Source: Acidobacteriota bacterium
GTDB lineage: Bacteria; Acidobacteriota; Vicinamibacteria; Fen-336
Reading direction: 5' to 3'
Assembly: GCA_011526565.1 (NCBI GenBank)
Contig: WYBL01000101.1
Span: 1 to 48,877, forward strand
DNA: 48,877 bases
Part shown: positions 16,710 through 24,808 of the stretch, in pieces
Position numbering within the stretch: position 1 is the stretch's first letter
How the letters are laid out: each line of letters starts with the position of its first letter
Notes under the pieces: generated by a model
What the model was told of the DNA's origin: nothing
The model's database searches: none
The model's input: only the letters and a program-made list of their open reading frames with translations
Program-made: the position numbers and the translations under genes

Positions 16710-17677
16710 CGGGCGTTCGCTGCCGCGGCTTCCTGCGGCACCAGGTAACCCGGCCGATAGCGCAGGCGCAGGTCCTTGCGCCCGCCCTTCAGCTCGACCC
16801 GCAGCCGGCGGAAGCGCCCGTCGGGGGTCGGGTCGGGCGAGACGTAGCCGAGCACGTACTGCGCGCCCAGTTCCTCGAGCAGCTTCTTGTAGATGTCGGC
16901 CAGGTCGCGCGAGGCGTTGGGGGCGAAGACCTGGCCGCCGGTCAGCTCCGCCAGCTCGCGCAGCACCGACATCCCCCGCATCGCCCGCCCGCTCCCGGGC
17001 CGCAGCCCTTCCATGAACGCGATCGGGTAGATCGTCACCGGGCTGGCGCGCACGAGCCGCAGCAGTTCGCCGAACGAGAGCTCGCTCGTCGAGTCTTCGC
17101 CGTCGCTGAAGATGACCAGCACCTTGCGCCCGCTCTGGCCCTGGACCCGCGACAGGTAGACGGCCACCGCGTCGTAGAGCGCGGTGTTGCCGCCGCCGCG
17201 CAGGCCGTGGATGCGCTCGTACAACCCCTGCTGGCTCTCGGAGTCGTAGCGGGAGACGCGGATCTCCTCGCCGAAGAAGATCGTGTACAGCTCGCGGGCG
17301 CGCGGGATCGACTCGAGGAAGCGGCTGGCCGCCTCCTGCGACAGCTTGAGCGGGCGGATCATGCTCTCGCTGGTGTCCATCATCAGGCCCAGGTCGAGCG
17401 CGACGTCGTCGTCGGTGCCGGCCGCCGCCTGGTCGGTGAAGGCGCGGCCGAACAGCGACAGGTCGACCCGCCGGTCGTCCTCGTACACGACGAAGTCGTT
17501 CCGGGTCAGGCCGGTGACCAGCTTGCCCTTCTTGTCGAGCACGACGACGCTGACGTTGACCGTGCCCGACTCCGCCGAGAACGTGGGCACCGGCGGGCCG
17601 GCCTGCTGTCCGGCAGCCAGCGTCGGGGCCAGCAAGCCGAGAGCGACGGCGGCGATGCGGGGGCGGCAGGCGAGCAT
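16706..17677 (-). CDS. Exported VWA protein, VWFA-related Acidobacterial type
   Basis: A 323-residue protein with a signal peptide (residues 1-23, ending AAG-QQ). Residues 35-85 form an Ig-like strand region (VNVSVVVLDKKGKLVTGLTRNDFVVYEDD). A von Willebrand A domain follows at about 93-290, with an intact MIDAS: Asp101 in DTSESM, a threonine loop GGGNTALYDA, and FSDGEDSTSE. The arrangement is that of the VWFA-related Acidobacterial domain family, one of the better taxonomic hints in the window. It probably mediates metal-dependent protein contacts in the periplasm or at the surface. It is divergent from the DUF485 gene with about 12 bases between annotated starts, and overlaps the Cys-rich gene downstream. 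Confidence 0.93.
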   Translation of the reverse strand: MLACRPRIAAVALGLLAPTLAAGQQAGPPVPTFSAESGTVNVSVVVLDKKGKLVTGLTRNDFVVYEDDRRVDLSLFGRAFTDQAAAGTDDDVALDLGLMMDTSESMIRPLKLSQEAASRFLESIPRARELYTIFFGEEIRVSRYDSESQQGLYERIHGLRGGGNTALYDAVAVYLSRVQGQSGRKVLVIFSDGEDSTSELSFGELLRLVRASPVTIYPIAFMEGLRPGSGRAMRGMSVLRELAELTGGQVFAPNASRDLADIYKKLLEELGAQYVLGYVSPDPTPDGRFRRLRVELKGGRKDLRLRYRPGYLVPQEAAAANAR

Positions 17678-17688
17678 GGGGAATTCTA

Positions 17689-17997
17689 GTGCTAGCCTTG
17701 CGGACCTTGCCTGCGCCGACCGACGACGACCGCCACCGCGCGCTCGAGGCGCTGGCCGCCGCCCAGTGGCGGCTGGCGCTGCGGCTGACGCTGACGATGC
17801 TGGCGCTCTACGCCGGCTTCACCCTGCTGGTCGCCTGGGCCAAGCCGCTGCTCGCCACGCCGCTGGTCCCGGGCCTCAGCCTCGGCATCCTGCTCGGCGG
17901 GCTGCTGATCGTGGCGGCGTGGGTGCTGATCTGGATCTACGTGCGCTGGGCCAACGACCACTACGACCGCACGGTCGCGTCCCTGCGCGAGCGCTGA
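17689..17997 (+). CDS. DUF485 membrane protein, ActP partner
   Basis: A 102-residue protein with two transmembrane helices (LTLTMLALYAGFTLLVAWA and GILLGGLLIVAAWVLIWIYVRWAN). This is the DUF485/YjcH layout that almost always precedes an acetate symporter gene; the next gene is exactly that. GTG at 17689 is used; TTG at 17698 or 17707 are equally possible and none has a clear ribosome-binding site. The neighbouring VWA gene starts only 12 bases away in the opposite direction, so its promoter must overlap the VWA coding region or share the gap. Confidence 0.88.
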   Translation: MLALRTLPAPTDDDRHRALEALAAAQWRLALRLTLTMLALYAGFTLLVAWAKPLLATPLVPGLSLGILLGGLLIVAAWVLIWIYVRWANDHYDRTVASLRER

Positions 17998-18006
17998 GCC
18001 GACTCC

Positions 18007-19551
18007 TTGGACACGAGCCTCGGCCAGACCCACGCGGCGGCGATCGCCTGGTTCTTCCTGTTCGTCGCCGCCACCCTCGGCATCACCTTCTGGGCCGCGC
18101 GCCGCACCCGCAGCACCGAACACTTCTACGCCGCCGGCCGCAGCGTCACCGGGCTGCAGAACGGCCTGGCGCTGGCGGGCGACTACATGAGCGCGGCCAG
18201 CTTCCTCGGCATCGCCGGGCTGGTGGCGCTCTCCGGGTTCGACGGCCTCATCTACTCGATCGGCTTCCTGGTCGGCTGGCCCGTGGTCACCTTCCTGATC
18301 GCCGAGCCCCTGCGCAACCTCGGCCGCTTCACCTTCGCCGACGTGGTCGCCGCCCGCCTGCGCCCGGTGCCGGTGCGGCTGGCCGCCGCCTTCGGCACGC
18401 TGGCCGTCGTCACGTTCTACCTGATCGCGCAGATGGTCGGCGCCGGCAACCTGATCAAGCTGTTGTTCGGCATCCCCTACGAGTGGGCGATCGTGATCGT
18501 CGGTCTGGTGATGACCGCCTACGTGCTGTTCGGCGGCATGCTGGCCACCACCTGGGTGCAGATCGTCAAGGCGGTGCTGCTGATCGGCGGCGCCTTCGCG
18601 CTCGCCGGCCTGGTGCTGTGGGAGGTCGGCGGCGGGCCGATCTCGCTCTTCGCCCGCGCCGCCGCCGAACACGGCGATCACGTGCTGGGGCCGGGCCAGC
18701 TCGTCGCCGACCCGCTCGACGCGCTCTCGCTCGGCCTCGCCCTGATGCTCGGCACCGCCGGCCTGCCCCACATCCTGATGCGCTTCTACACCGTGCCCGA
18801 CGCGCGCACGGCGCGCACCTCGGTCGCGTGGGCGACGGGCTTCATCGGCGTCTTCTACCTGCTGACCTTCGTGCTCGGCTTCGGCGCGATGGTGATCGTC
18901 GGCCCCGAGGCGATCCGGGCCGTGGACAAGGGCGGCAACATGGCCGCGCCGCTGCTGGCCGAGGCCGTCGGCGGCACCGGCTTTCTCGGCTTCATCGCCG
19001 CCGTCGCCTTCGCGACGATCCTGGCGGTCGTCGCCGGCCTGACCCTGTCGGGCGCGGCGGCGCTGTCGCACGACGTGTGGGTCAACGTGGTGCGCGGCGG
19101 AGAGGCCCCGGAGCGCGAGCAGTTCCTCGTCGCGCGGGTGGCGACCGTGCTCGGCTCGCTCTCGGCGGTCGCGCTCGGCATCGTGTTCAAGGGCGAGAAC
19201 GTCGCCTACATGGTCGGCCTCGCGTTCGCGATCGCCGCCAGCGCCAACTTCCCCGCCCTCGTGCTGTCGATCTTCTGGCGCCCGTTCTCGACCCGTGGCG
19301 CCCAGGCCAGCATGCTGGTCGGCACGCTGTCCTCGCTGCTGCTGATCTTCCTCTCGCCGACGATCCAGGTCGCGGTACTGGGCCACGCCTCGGCGCCCTT
19401 CCCGCTGAAGAACCCGGGCCTCGTCACCATCCCGCTGGCGTTCCTGGTCGGCATCGCGGTGTCCCTGCTGTTCCCCGAGCCCGAGGCCGCCGAGCGCTTC
19501 GACGCGATGCAGCGCCGCCTCCACCTCGGCCCGGAAACGGGCGAGGAGTAG
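18007..19551 (+). CDS. actP: Sodium:solute symporter, ActP-like acetate permease
   Basis: A 514-residue SSS-family transporter with about 13 hydrophobic helices. Typical blocks: FYAAGRSVTGLQNGLALAGD, DYMSAASFLGIAGLVALSG, GRFTFADVVAARL, and LMLGTAGLPHILMRFYTVPDA near the middle. Close resemblance to ActP suggests uptake of acetate, glycolate or other short monocarboxylates. The start is a TTG, 9 bases after the DUF485 stop, with no good Shine-Dalgarno, so translational coupling is likely. With CstA and the SulP and binding proteins elsewhere in the window, small organic acid or nutrient uptake recurs here. Confidence 0.93.
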   Translation: MDTSLGQTHAAAIAWFFLFVAATLGITFWAARRTRSTEHFYAAGRSVTGLQNGLALAGDYMSAASFLGIAGLVALSGFDGLIYSIGFLVGWPVVTFLIAEPLRNLGRFTFADVVAARLRPVPVRLAAAFGTLAVVTFYLIAQMVGAGNLIKLLFGIPYEWAIVIVGLVMTAYVLFGGMLATTWVQIVKAVLLIGGAFALAGLVLWEVGGGPISLFARAAAEHGDHVLGPGQLVADPLDALSLGLALMLGTAGLPHILMRFYTVPDARTARTSVAWATGFIGVFYLLTFVLGFGAMVIVGPEAIRAVDKGGNMAAPLLAEAVGGTGFLGFIAAVAFATILAVVAGLTLSGAAALSHDVWVNVVRGGEAPEREQFLVARVATVLGSLSAVALGIVFKGENVAYMVGLAFAIAASANFPALVLSIFWRPFSTRGAQASMLVGTLSSLLLIFLSPTIQVAVLGHASAPFPLKNPGLVTIPLAFLVGIAVSLLFPEPEAAERFDAMQRRLHLGPETGEE

Positions 19552-19554
19552 GCC

Positions 19555-19998
19555 TCAGCCGCGCGGCGGGCGCTTCGAAGCCGTCTTCGCGCGCCGCCGG
19601 ACGGCCTTGCGCCGTGCCGGCGCCGGCTTCGACCTTCCGGCGGCGAGCCCGGCGTCGAAGGCGACGGCCTGCGCGAGCAGCGCCGCCAAGCGCACTTCGT
19701 CGATGTCGCGCGCGGAGCGCACCTTGACGTGACGCACCCACTGCCCGCTCCCGTGCAGGAGCCCGTCCGGGTCGGCGAGCCGGGAGCCGCGGAAGAAGCC
19801 GAACTGCACGTAGTCGGGCCTGGAGTGGAGGTACGCGACCGGCTGGTTCGCGCCGATCCAGCAGCCGTTGCCCCACTTCACCGCTTCGACCAGGCCGGGC
19901 GCCGCGCGTCTCACAAGCCGGCGCAGCGCGCGCAGCAGCGGCTGGTGGCGCGTGAGCTGGTCCTTCAGGTACGCATCGAAGCTCGGGTACGCCTTCAT
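19555..19998 (-). CDS. DUF1801 (YdhG-like) protein
   Basis: A 147-residue protein. MKAYPSFDAYLKDQ, LRRLVRRAAPGLVEAVKWGNGCW, YVQFGFFRGSRLADPDGLLHGSG and VRHVKVRSARDID match the DUF1801 fold (YdhG/Fra-like). Its role is poorly defined; some relatives are implicated in iron or metal handling. The last 30 residues are a Lys/Arg/Ala-rich tail (RRKAVRRRAKTASKRPP) that may contact nucleic acid. The ATG at 19998 is chosen over the longer upstream frame because the family starts at about this motif. Confidence 0.88.
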   Translation of the reverse strand: MKAYPSFDAYLKDQLTRHQPLLRALRRLVRRAAPGLVEAVKWGNGCWIGANQPVAYLHSRPDYVQFGFFRGSRLADPDGLLHGSGQWVRHVKVRSARDIDEVRLAALLAQAVAFDAGLAAGRSKPAPARRKAVRRRAKTASKRPPRG

Positions 19999-20110
19999 CT
20001 GCAAGGGGCAGCCTCCGGGGCGTGAGGGTGGACCATCATGGAACGGACGGGCCGGCGGGCGTGAATCGACCAGGGCCGCAGCTCGAGCCTTGACGAGGGG
20101 GCGCACTAAT

Positions 20111-20128
20111 GTTCAACTCAAGGTGAAC
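20111..20128 (+). promoter_or_regulatory. Candidate operator of the toxin-antitoxin operon
   Basis: GTTCA (20111-20115) and TGAAC (20124-20128) form an inverted repeat. It sits next to a partly repeated AGGTGA sequence, ending 13 bases before the antitoxin ATG. TAATGT at 20107 could be the -10. Phd/YefM-type antitoxins autorepress by binding such palindromes. Inference from position. Confidence 0.4.
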
Positions 20129-20141
20129 CTGAGGTGACAGG

Positions 20142-20390
20142 ATGCGGGACGCGATCAACGTCAAAGAGCTGCGGGCGTCGCTGCCCGCAGTCGTGCGCCG
20201 GGTCCGGGGCGGCGAGCGGATCACGGTGCTGTATCGGAGCCGCCCCGCGTTCCGGATCGTGCCGGTCGAGGACAGCGACCGCGGCGACGGCGCGCTCGAC
20301 GCCGACACCCTCTTCCGCGCGGGGGCCGTCGGCCGCTCCAGCGACGGCCGGTCCGCCGCCGAGCACGACGACCTGCTCTACCGAGCTTGA
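20142..20390 (+). CDS. Type II antitoxin, Phd/YefM (prevent-host-death) type
   Basis: An 82-residue protein. MRDAINVKELRASLPAVVRRVRGGERITVLYRSRPAFRIVPV is the Phd/YefM DNA-binding fold. The acidic, disordered C-terminus (AAEHDDLLYRA) would wrap and neutralise the toxin. The stop TGA overlaps the toxin's TTG start, ensuring coupled synthesis. Such antitoxins usually bind the operator with the toxin as corepressor; a palindrome lies just upstream. Confidence 0.88.
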   Translation: MRDAINVKELRASLPAVVRRVRGGERITVLYRSRPAFRIVPVEDSDRGDGALDADTLFRAGAVGRSSDGRSAAEHDDLLYRA

Positions 20391-20794
20391 AGCCCCTCTT
20401 CGTCGACACGGCGGGCTGGATGGCGTGCGCGGATGCCGCCGACCCCGCTCACGAGGCGGCTCGCGGCGCGCGTGATGCCGCGCTGGTCGCCGGGCGCCTG
20501 CTGCTCACGACCGACTACGTGATCGACGAGACGCTGACCCTGATCCGGATGAGGATGGGCATCGCCGCCACCGAAGCCTGGTGGGCGCAAGTCGAGGGCA
20601 GTTCCCGCGTGCGTCACGAGGCGATCGACGCCCTTCGTGCCGAGAAGGCACGGGCGGTGATGTTCCGCCATCGCGACAAGCGGTACTCCTTCACCGACTG
20701 CACCAGCTTCGTGGTGATGAAGGAGCTTCGCCTCAAGGAGGCGCTCACGACGGATCGCCACTTCCGCCAGATGGGGTTTCGCGCGCTGCCCTGA
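20387..20794 (+). CDS. VapC-type PIN domain ribonuclease toxin
   Basis: A 135-residue PIN nuclease. Four conserved acidic residues are visible: Asp7 (FVDTAGW), Glu48 (YVIDETLT), Asp104 (YSFTDCTSF) and Asp123 (LTTDRHF), so the Mg2+ site looks intact and the toxin active. VapC toxins cleave initiator tRNA or other RNAs to stop growth when the antitoxin decays. The TTG start overlaps the antitoxin stop. This chromosomal cassette opens an accessory-looking stretch with LysR/efflux genes and the low-GC block. Confidence 0.92.
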   Translation: MKPLFVDTAGWMACADAADPAHEAARGARDAALVAGRLLLTTDYVIDETLTLIRMRMGIAATEAWWAQVEGSSRVRHEAIDALRAEKARAVMFRHRDKRYSFTDCTSFVVMKELRLKEALTTDRHFRQMGFRALP

Positions 20795-20815
20795 GTGGGC
20801 CGGGGCTCGGCGCCC

Positions 20816-21727
20816 TCAGCCGCGCGGCGGGCACTTGCCCTCGCGACACACCTCCTGGACGAGCCCGCGCAGCCATCGGTGTGCAGGGTCGGCATCCATC
20901 CGCGGGTGCCAGAACAGCGAGATCCGGAAACCCGGGACGGGGACCGGCAGCGGGAAGCCGTGCAGGTCGACCCGCAGGGAGCGGGTGTGAGCGTCGGGCA
21001 CGGTGGCCACCAGGCCGCAGTCGCGGGCCAGCGCGATGGCCGCGGCGAAGCCACCGACGGTCGCGACGCCGTTGCGGGACAACCCGCGCCGCTCGAGCGC
21101 CTGGTCCACCGGCCCCATCTCCAGGCCGCGCCGCGAAACGAGGACGTGTCGCGCCGATGCGTAAGCCTCCGGCGTGATGCGGCCCTTCGCGAGCGGGTGC
21201 TTCCTGGCGACGACGCCGACGAAGCGGTCCTGGAACAGCCCCGCCGTGTGGATCTCGGGCCCCATGCTCGGGCTGGTGACACCCGTCTCCAGGTCCACGG
21301 CCCCTTCGCGCAGCGAGGCGCTGTCCTTGTCCTGCTTGGGCACGAACCACAGTCGAGCGCCAGGGGCCTCGTTCGCGGCACGGGCGATCAACCGCGGGCC
21401 GAAGGTCTCGGCGAAGCCTTCGCTGCTGCGGATCCGGAACGTCCTCGACAGCGACCCGAGGTCGAGCGCGAGGGCCGGGCGCAGCACCGCTTCCGCGTCG
21501 CCGACCACCTGGCGGACTCGATCCCGCAGCGCCTCGGCCCGTGGCGTGGGAACCAGCCCGCGACCGGCCCGGACCAGCAGTGGGTCGCCGGTCGCCTTGC
21601 GCAGGCGCGCCAGCGCGCGGCTCATGGCCGACGCGCTCAGTTGCAGCCGCCCGGCTGCGCGCACGACGCTGCCTTCGCTCAGCAGCACGTCCAGGGTCAC
21701 CAGCAGGTTGAGGTCGGGCGTCGACAT
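20816..21727 (-). CDS. LysR-type transcriptional regulator
   Basis: A 303-residue regulator from the ATG at 21727. The N-terminal winged HTH spans about 1-62 (LNLLVTLDVLLSEGSVVRAAGRLQLSASAMSRALARLR). The substrate-binding domain spans about 90-300 and ends with a PBP2-type core. It is divergent from the DHA2 efflux gene with 148 bases between starts, the classic arrangement in which the LysR protein controls its own and its neighbour's promoters in response to a small effector, probably a substrate of the pump. No T-N11-A box is unambiguous in the gap. Confidence 0.93.
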   Translation of the reverse strand: MSTPDLNLLVTLDVLLSEGSVVRAAGRLQLSASAMSRALARLRKATGDPLLVRAGRGLVPTPRAEALRDRVRQVVGDAEAVLRPALALDLGSLSRTFRIRSSEGFAETFGPRLIARAANEAPGARLWFVPKQDKDSASLREGAVDLETGVTSPSMGPEIHTAGLFQDRFVGVVARKHPLAKGRITPEAYASARHVLVSRRGLEMGPVDQALERRGLSRNGVATVGGFAAAIALARDCGLVATVPDAHTRSLRVDLHGFPLPVPVPGFRISLFWHPRMDADPAHRWLRGLVQEVCREGKCPPRG

Positions 21728-21875
21728 GCGCGAGGTGTACCACGAAACCCTGCGAGACATGGCGTTTGCTGCACGAACACATTGCGAATCATGCGTCTAC
21801 CGCCCTGTCCGGCAGGACCCACCATGACCGGGTCGGCGTTGCGATTGCCGCGACGCCCCCGACCAGGGAGTCCCC

Positions 21876-23348
21876 GTGCCGCAGTCGCCGTCCCCCGCCT
21901 TCGCCGTGCCCTCGCCCGCTCGCGCCTCTGCCTGGGGCCTCGCCAGCCTGGCGCTGGCCGTGCTCCTCTCGTCGCTGGGAACCAGCATCGCCAACGTCGC
22001 CCTGCCGACCCTGGCCCGGGAGTTCGGAGCGTCGTTCCAGGCCGTGCAGTGGGTCGTCCTGGCTTACCTGCTCGCGGTCACGACCGCCCTCGTGATCGTC
22101 GGCCACCTCGGAGACCTGCTGGGTCGTCGCCGCCTGATGCTCGCCGGCTTCGTCGTCTTCGTGATCGGCTCGGCGGCGTCCGCCGGCGCGGGCGGCCTCG
22201 GGGTGCTGGTCGCAGCGCGTGCAGTGCAGGGCCTGGGAGCCGCCGTGATGATGGCCCTGTCGATGGCCCTCGTCGGCGATGCCGTGCCCGAGGCTCGGGC
22301 CGGCCGCGCGATGGGGCTGCTGGGGACGACGTCCGCTCTCGGCACCGCGCTCGGCCCGTCGCTGGGCGGCGCCCTCGTCGGGTGGCAGGGGTGGCCCGCG
22401 ATCTTCCAGGCGACGACCGTGCTGGGCGTGATCGGCGCGGTGGTGGGGGCCCGGCACCTGCCGCACGACGCGCCGCGGGCGCGACGCCGCGGCGCCTTCG
22501 ATCTGCCGGGCGCGGCCCTGCTGGCGGCCGCCCTGGCGACCTACGCCCTGGCCTTGACCCTGCCGGCCGGTTCGTCCGCGAGCCGCCGCATCGCCCTGCT
22601 GGCGGCCGCCCTGGGGCTCGCCGGCGCCTTCCTGGTCGTCGAGTCGCGCTCGCGGACCCCGCTGCTGCAGTTGGGTCTCTTCCGCCAGGCCGGCATCGGC
22701 TCGGCCTTCGCAACGAGTGCCCTGGTCAACACCGTGGCCATGACCACCCTCGTCGTCGGGCCCTTCCATCTCTCGCGCGCGCTGGGGCTGGCGCCGGCCG
22801 CCGTCGGCATGGTGATGACGATCGGCCCGCTGGTCGCGGCCATGGCGGGCGTCCCGGCCGGCCGGGCCGTCGACCGCTTCGGAACCCGGCGCGTCACGCG
22901 CTTCGGCCTGTTGCTGATGGGTTCGGGTTGCGCGGGATTCGCGGTCCTGCCGGTGGCTGCAGGAGTGCCGGGCTACGTGCTGCCGCTGGTCACGACGACG
23001 GCGGGATTCGCCATCTTCCAGGCCGCCAACAACACCGCCGTCGTGACCACGGCCGCCGCCACCCAGCGCGGCGTGATCTCGGCCCTGCTGACCCTGTCCC
23101 GGAACCTGGGCCTGGTCACCGGCGCCTCGGCCATGGGCGCCGTCTTCCTCGCCGCCACCGGCGCCCCCGAAATCGCCCTGGCCGATGCTGCAGCGGTCGC
23201 CGCGGGCACCCGCACGACCTTCGCGGTGGGCGCCCTGCTGGTGGCGATCGCCTTCGCCGCCACGCGGCAGCCACGGCCGCGCCTGCCCCCCGTCGTCTCC
23301 GATGACGTGTCCGTCGCCCCTGCCCTGGGTGGCCCGAACCCCCTCTAG
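21876..23348 (+). CDS. MFS drug efflux transporter, DHA2 (EmrB/QacA-like) type
   Basis: A 490-residue, roughly 14-helix exporter from a GTG at 21876 with GGGAG just upstream. Seen: LSSLGTSIANVALPTLAREFG (the typical DHA2 opening), motif A-like GHLGDLLGRRRLM, ARAVQGLGAAVMMALSMALVGDAVP, and motif C-like LGTTSALGTALGPSLGGAL. It likely exports amphipathic drugs or metabolites using proton motive force. Its TAG stop overlaps, in CTAG, the opposite-strand stop of a metF-like remnant, so sequence homologous to the homocysteine methyltransferase/MTHFR gene abuts the coding end exactly. Confidence 0.93.
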   Translation: MPQSPSPAFAVPSPARASAWGLASLALAVLLSSLGTSIANVALPTLAREFGASFQAVQWVVLAYLLAVTTALVIVGHLGDLLGRRRLMLAGFVVFVIGSAASAGAGGLGVLVAARAVQGLGAAVMMALSMALVGDAVPEARAGRAMGLLGTTSALGTALGPSLGGALVGWQGWPAIFQATTVLGVIGAVVGARHLPHDAPRARRRGAFDLPGAALLAAALATYALALTLPAGSSASRRIALLAAALGLAGAFLVVESRSRTPLLQLGLFRQAGIGSAFATSALVNTVAMTTLVVGPFHLSRALGLAPAAVGMVMTIGPLVAAMAGVPAGRAVDRFGTRRVTRFGLLLMGSGCAGFAVLPVAAGVPGYVLPLVTTTAGFAIFQAANNTAVVTTAAATQRGVISALLTLSRNLGLVTGASAMGAVFLAATGAPEIALADAAAVAAGTRTTFAVGALLVAIAFAATRQPRPRLPPVVSDDVSVAPALGGPNPL

Positions 23349-23427
23349 CGCAACGCTTCGACCACTCGCACCGCGAGTTCGACCTTGTTAGTCGCCGAGG
23401 CGGGTCGCCCGGTGATCGCCAGGATGT
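23345..23427 (-). pseudogene. Deleted remnant of a homocysteine methyltransferase/MTHFR gene
   Basis: Read on the minus strand, bases 23389-23345 encode NKVELAVRVVEALR and a stop, identical in protein to the last 14 residues of the intact gene ending at 26977. The 43 bases 23347-23389 match 26979-27021 at 39 positions, and all four differences are synonymous. Bases 23390-23427 then match 27516-27557, with a 5-base deletion and a 1-base insertion. About 494 bases of the gene are therefore missing between the two pieces, and everything upstream of them is gone. This is a scar of a second, diverged copy, not a functional gene. Confidence 0.85.
23347..23389 (-). repeat. Imperfect direct repeat, left copy (39/43 with 26979-27021)
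   Basis: This 43-base block lies in the same orientation as its partner at 26979-27021. The two bracket the low-GC gene block. Because the differences are all silent, the left copy was a coding sequence under selection before it was stranded here. Confidence 0.85.
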
Positions 23428-23445
23428 CGACAGTCGCAAAAGCGC

Positions 23446-23473
23446 TTGACTTATCACATGTCGGAACTAATAC
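23446..23473 (+). promoter_or_regulatory. Promoter of the low-GC block
   Basis: TTGACT (23446-23451, 5 of 6 to the -35 consensus) is followed after 16 bases by TAATAC (23468-23473), which resembles a -10 weakly. The surrounding 50 bases are the most A/T-rich in the window. The transcript would carry the AAGGAGA site at 23494-23500. Confidence 0.55.
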
Positions 23474-23505
23474 ATCCATATTACGACGAAACCAAGGAGA
23501 ACGGA

Positions 23506-24246
23506 ATGGGCTTGCGAAGCGCCGCGGTCGGAGTGTGCGTGCTACTGGCCACGCCGTCGGCGGGCGAGGATCTAATCAAGGTCACGGGTTGTGCCAGGAA
23601 GGGAGTCACCGCCAACTGTTGGGTGCTGGAGTCGGGCGGTCGCACTTTCAGCTTCACGAGCAATTCGGTGGTGGCCGATCGTTGCTACTCGGCCGAGGGC
23701 AAGGCCACGATGGGATTCTGCATGCAGGGGACCCAGGTGGCGCTCAGCAAGCTGGAGGAGGCCGTCGCGGACTGCTGCGCAGCGTCGCCGGCCCCCAGCC
23801 CCACGCCCACGCCCACCCCCAGCCCCACGCCGACGGCGAGCCCGGCGACGGCGTCCTCCGGGTGTGTCAGCTTCCTCACGCTTGCGGACACCACACCCCG
23901 AAACCCGCTCTCAGTGGGCGGAGCCAGGGTCGAGGCGTTCGACCACAAGCTCGCGCCTGTCGCCGCTCATCGGATCGACTCTGCGGGCCGTCTGGCCGTC
24001 AATCGCCGCCTGGTCATCGACCTCCCCACGGCGGCGGGCGCCTTCTCCGCCTCGGTCGAGGTGGCTTCGGCAGAGAACGAGTGGGCGGCGTTCGACGCGA
24101 CTGGCAAACCAGTCGAGCGGGTGATCCTGCATCAGGGCCTTCGCCCCCACCCAGCTCTGGTCCTCCTCGTCGGCGAGGACATCCGAAGAGTCGTCTCGAC
24201 CACCCGTAACAGCGAAGGCGAGCTGATGTCGTTCTGCTGGCGCTGA
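23506..24246 (+). CDS. Exported Cys-rich protein with Pro/Thr linker, unknown function
   Basis: A 246-residue protein from the ATG at 23506, fixed by AAGGAGA 6 bases upstream. Signal peptide 1-20 (MGLRSAAVGVCVLLATPSAG). Residues 21-95 are a compact domain with about seven cysteines (VTGCARKGVTANCW, DRCYSAEGK, GFCMQG, ADCCAAS). An extended Pro/Thr/Ser linker (PSPTPTPTPSPTPT, bases 23788-23850) joins a second domain of about 120 residues with only two cysteines, ending SFCWR. Two secreted modules on a PT linker suggest surface exposure or ligand binding. I do not recognise either domain. It is the first gene of the low-GC block. Confidence 0.75.
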   Translation: MGLRSAAVGVCVLLATPSAGEDLIKVTGCARKGVTANCWVLESGGRTFSFTSNSVVADRCYSAEGKATMGFCMQGTQVALSKLEEAVADCCAASPAPSPTPTPTPSPTPTASPATASSGCVSFLTLADTTPRNPLSVGGARVEAFDHKLAPVAAHRIDSAGRLAVNRRLVIDLPTAAGAFSASVEVASAENEWAAFDATGKPVERVILHQGLRPHPALVLLVGEDIRRVVSTTRNSEGELMSFCWR

Positions 24247-24348
24247 AACGTCGGCTGTCTCGTCGGATCGCTTCGGCGCTGACTCACTGCAGCGACCTCG
24301 CGAGCGCCCCTCGGCGGGCACCACGAAGTCGATCCGCGCCTGTAACCG

Positions 24349-24387
24349 CCTCTCCCGGAGAGGGCAGTGAGCCCTCCCCCGGAGGGC
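24349..24387 (+). repeat. Two tandem GC-rich hairpins upstream of a small gene
   Basis: Stem 1 pairs CCTCTC(C) at 24349-24355 with GGAGAGG at 24357-24363. Stem 2 pairs GCCCTCC (24371-24377) with GGAGGGC (24381-24387) around CCC. Both share a CTCC/GGAG core. They fill part of the 169-base gap between the Cys-rich gene and the next. They could terminate the first transcript (without a T-run) or structure the leader of the 24416 gene, whose AAGGAGGG site follows 15 bases later. Confidence 0.5.
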
Positions 24388-24415
24388 GACGTTTCCAAGC
24401 ACAAGGAGGGAGATC

Positions 24416-24775
24416 ATGAGCGACGAGCCCCAGGATGCGGCATGCCGGCCCTGCCAAGGCGTCCAGACTCGCAACTGGTACGCGTGGAACAACCGCATGC
24501 CGCCCCCACCAGACGAGCTGAATGTGGTGGGACAGGTCTACGTTGGCAACCCCGGCGTCGACCCTCTGCTCACCGTTCGCTCTGGTTCTGCACCTGGGTC
24601 GCCGGCCCTCGAACTCGATCTCTGGCTCTGTCAGAAGCCCGGGATCTGGCCAATGGTGATGACCTGGAAGGAGGTGCGGTACTCCGAAGTCCTGACGGCT
24701 GGGGCCTACGCGCGCGTGCGCGTCGTCTGCGAACAGGAGCCGATTGCCGATCTCGAGGTCGTGGACGTGCACTGA
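24416..24775 (+). CDS. Small conserved-looking protein, unknown function
   Basis: A 119-residue soluble protein with strong AAGGAGGG upstream. It has two early cysteines (ACRPCQG), then RNWYAWNNRMPPPPDEL and VVGQVYVGNPGVDPLL. A central LELDLWLCQKPGIWPMVMTWKEV and a C-terminal strand ending IADLEVVDVH follow. The regular hydrophobic alternation suggests a small beta-sandwich. No signal peptide is present. I do not recognise the family. It lies 33 bases upstream of the 92-residue gene, so they are probably cotranscribed. Confidence 0.65.
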   Translation: MSDEPQDAACRPCQGVQTRNWYAWNNRMPPPPDELNVVGQVYVGNPGVDPLLTVRSGSAPGSPALELDLWLCQKPGIWPMVMTWKEVRYSEVLTAGAYARVRVVCEQEPIADLEVVDVH

Positions 24776-24808
24776 GCCCTGGGAAGGTCCGTGTTGCGGA
24801 GGTGAGCC

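Noticed and set aside
23788..23850. Tandem repeat or CRISPR-like array
   Set aside because: The repetition encodes a Pro/Thr linker in the exported protein. Units are short and irregular with no spacers.
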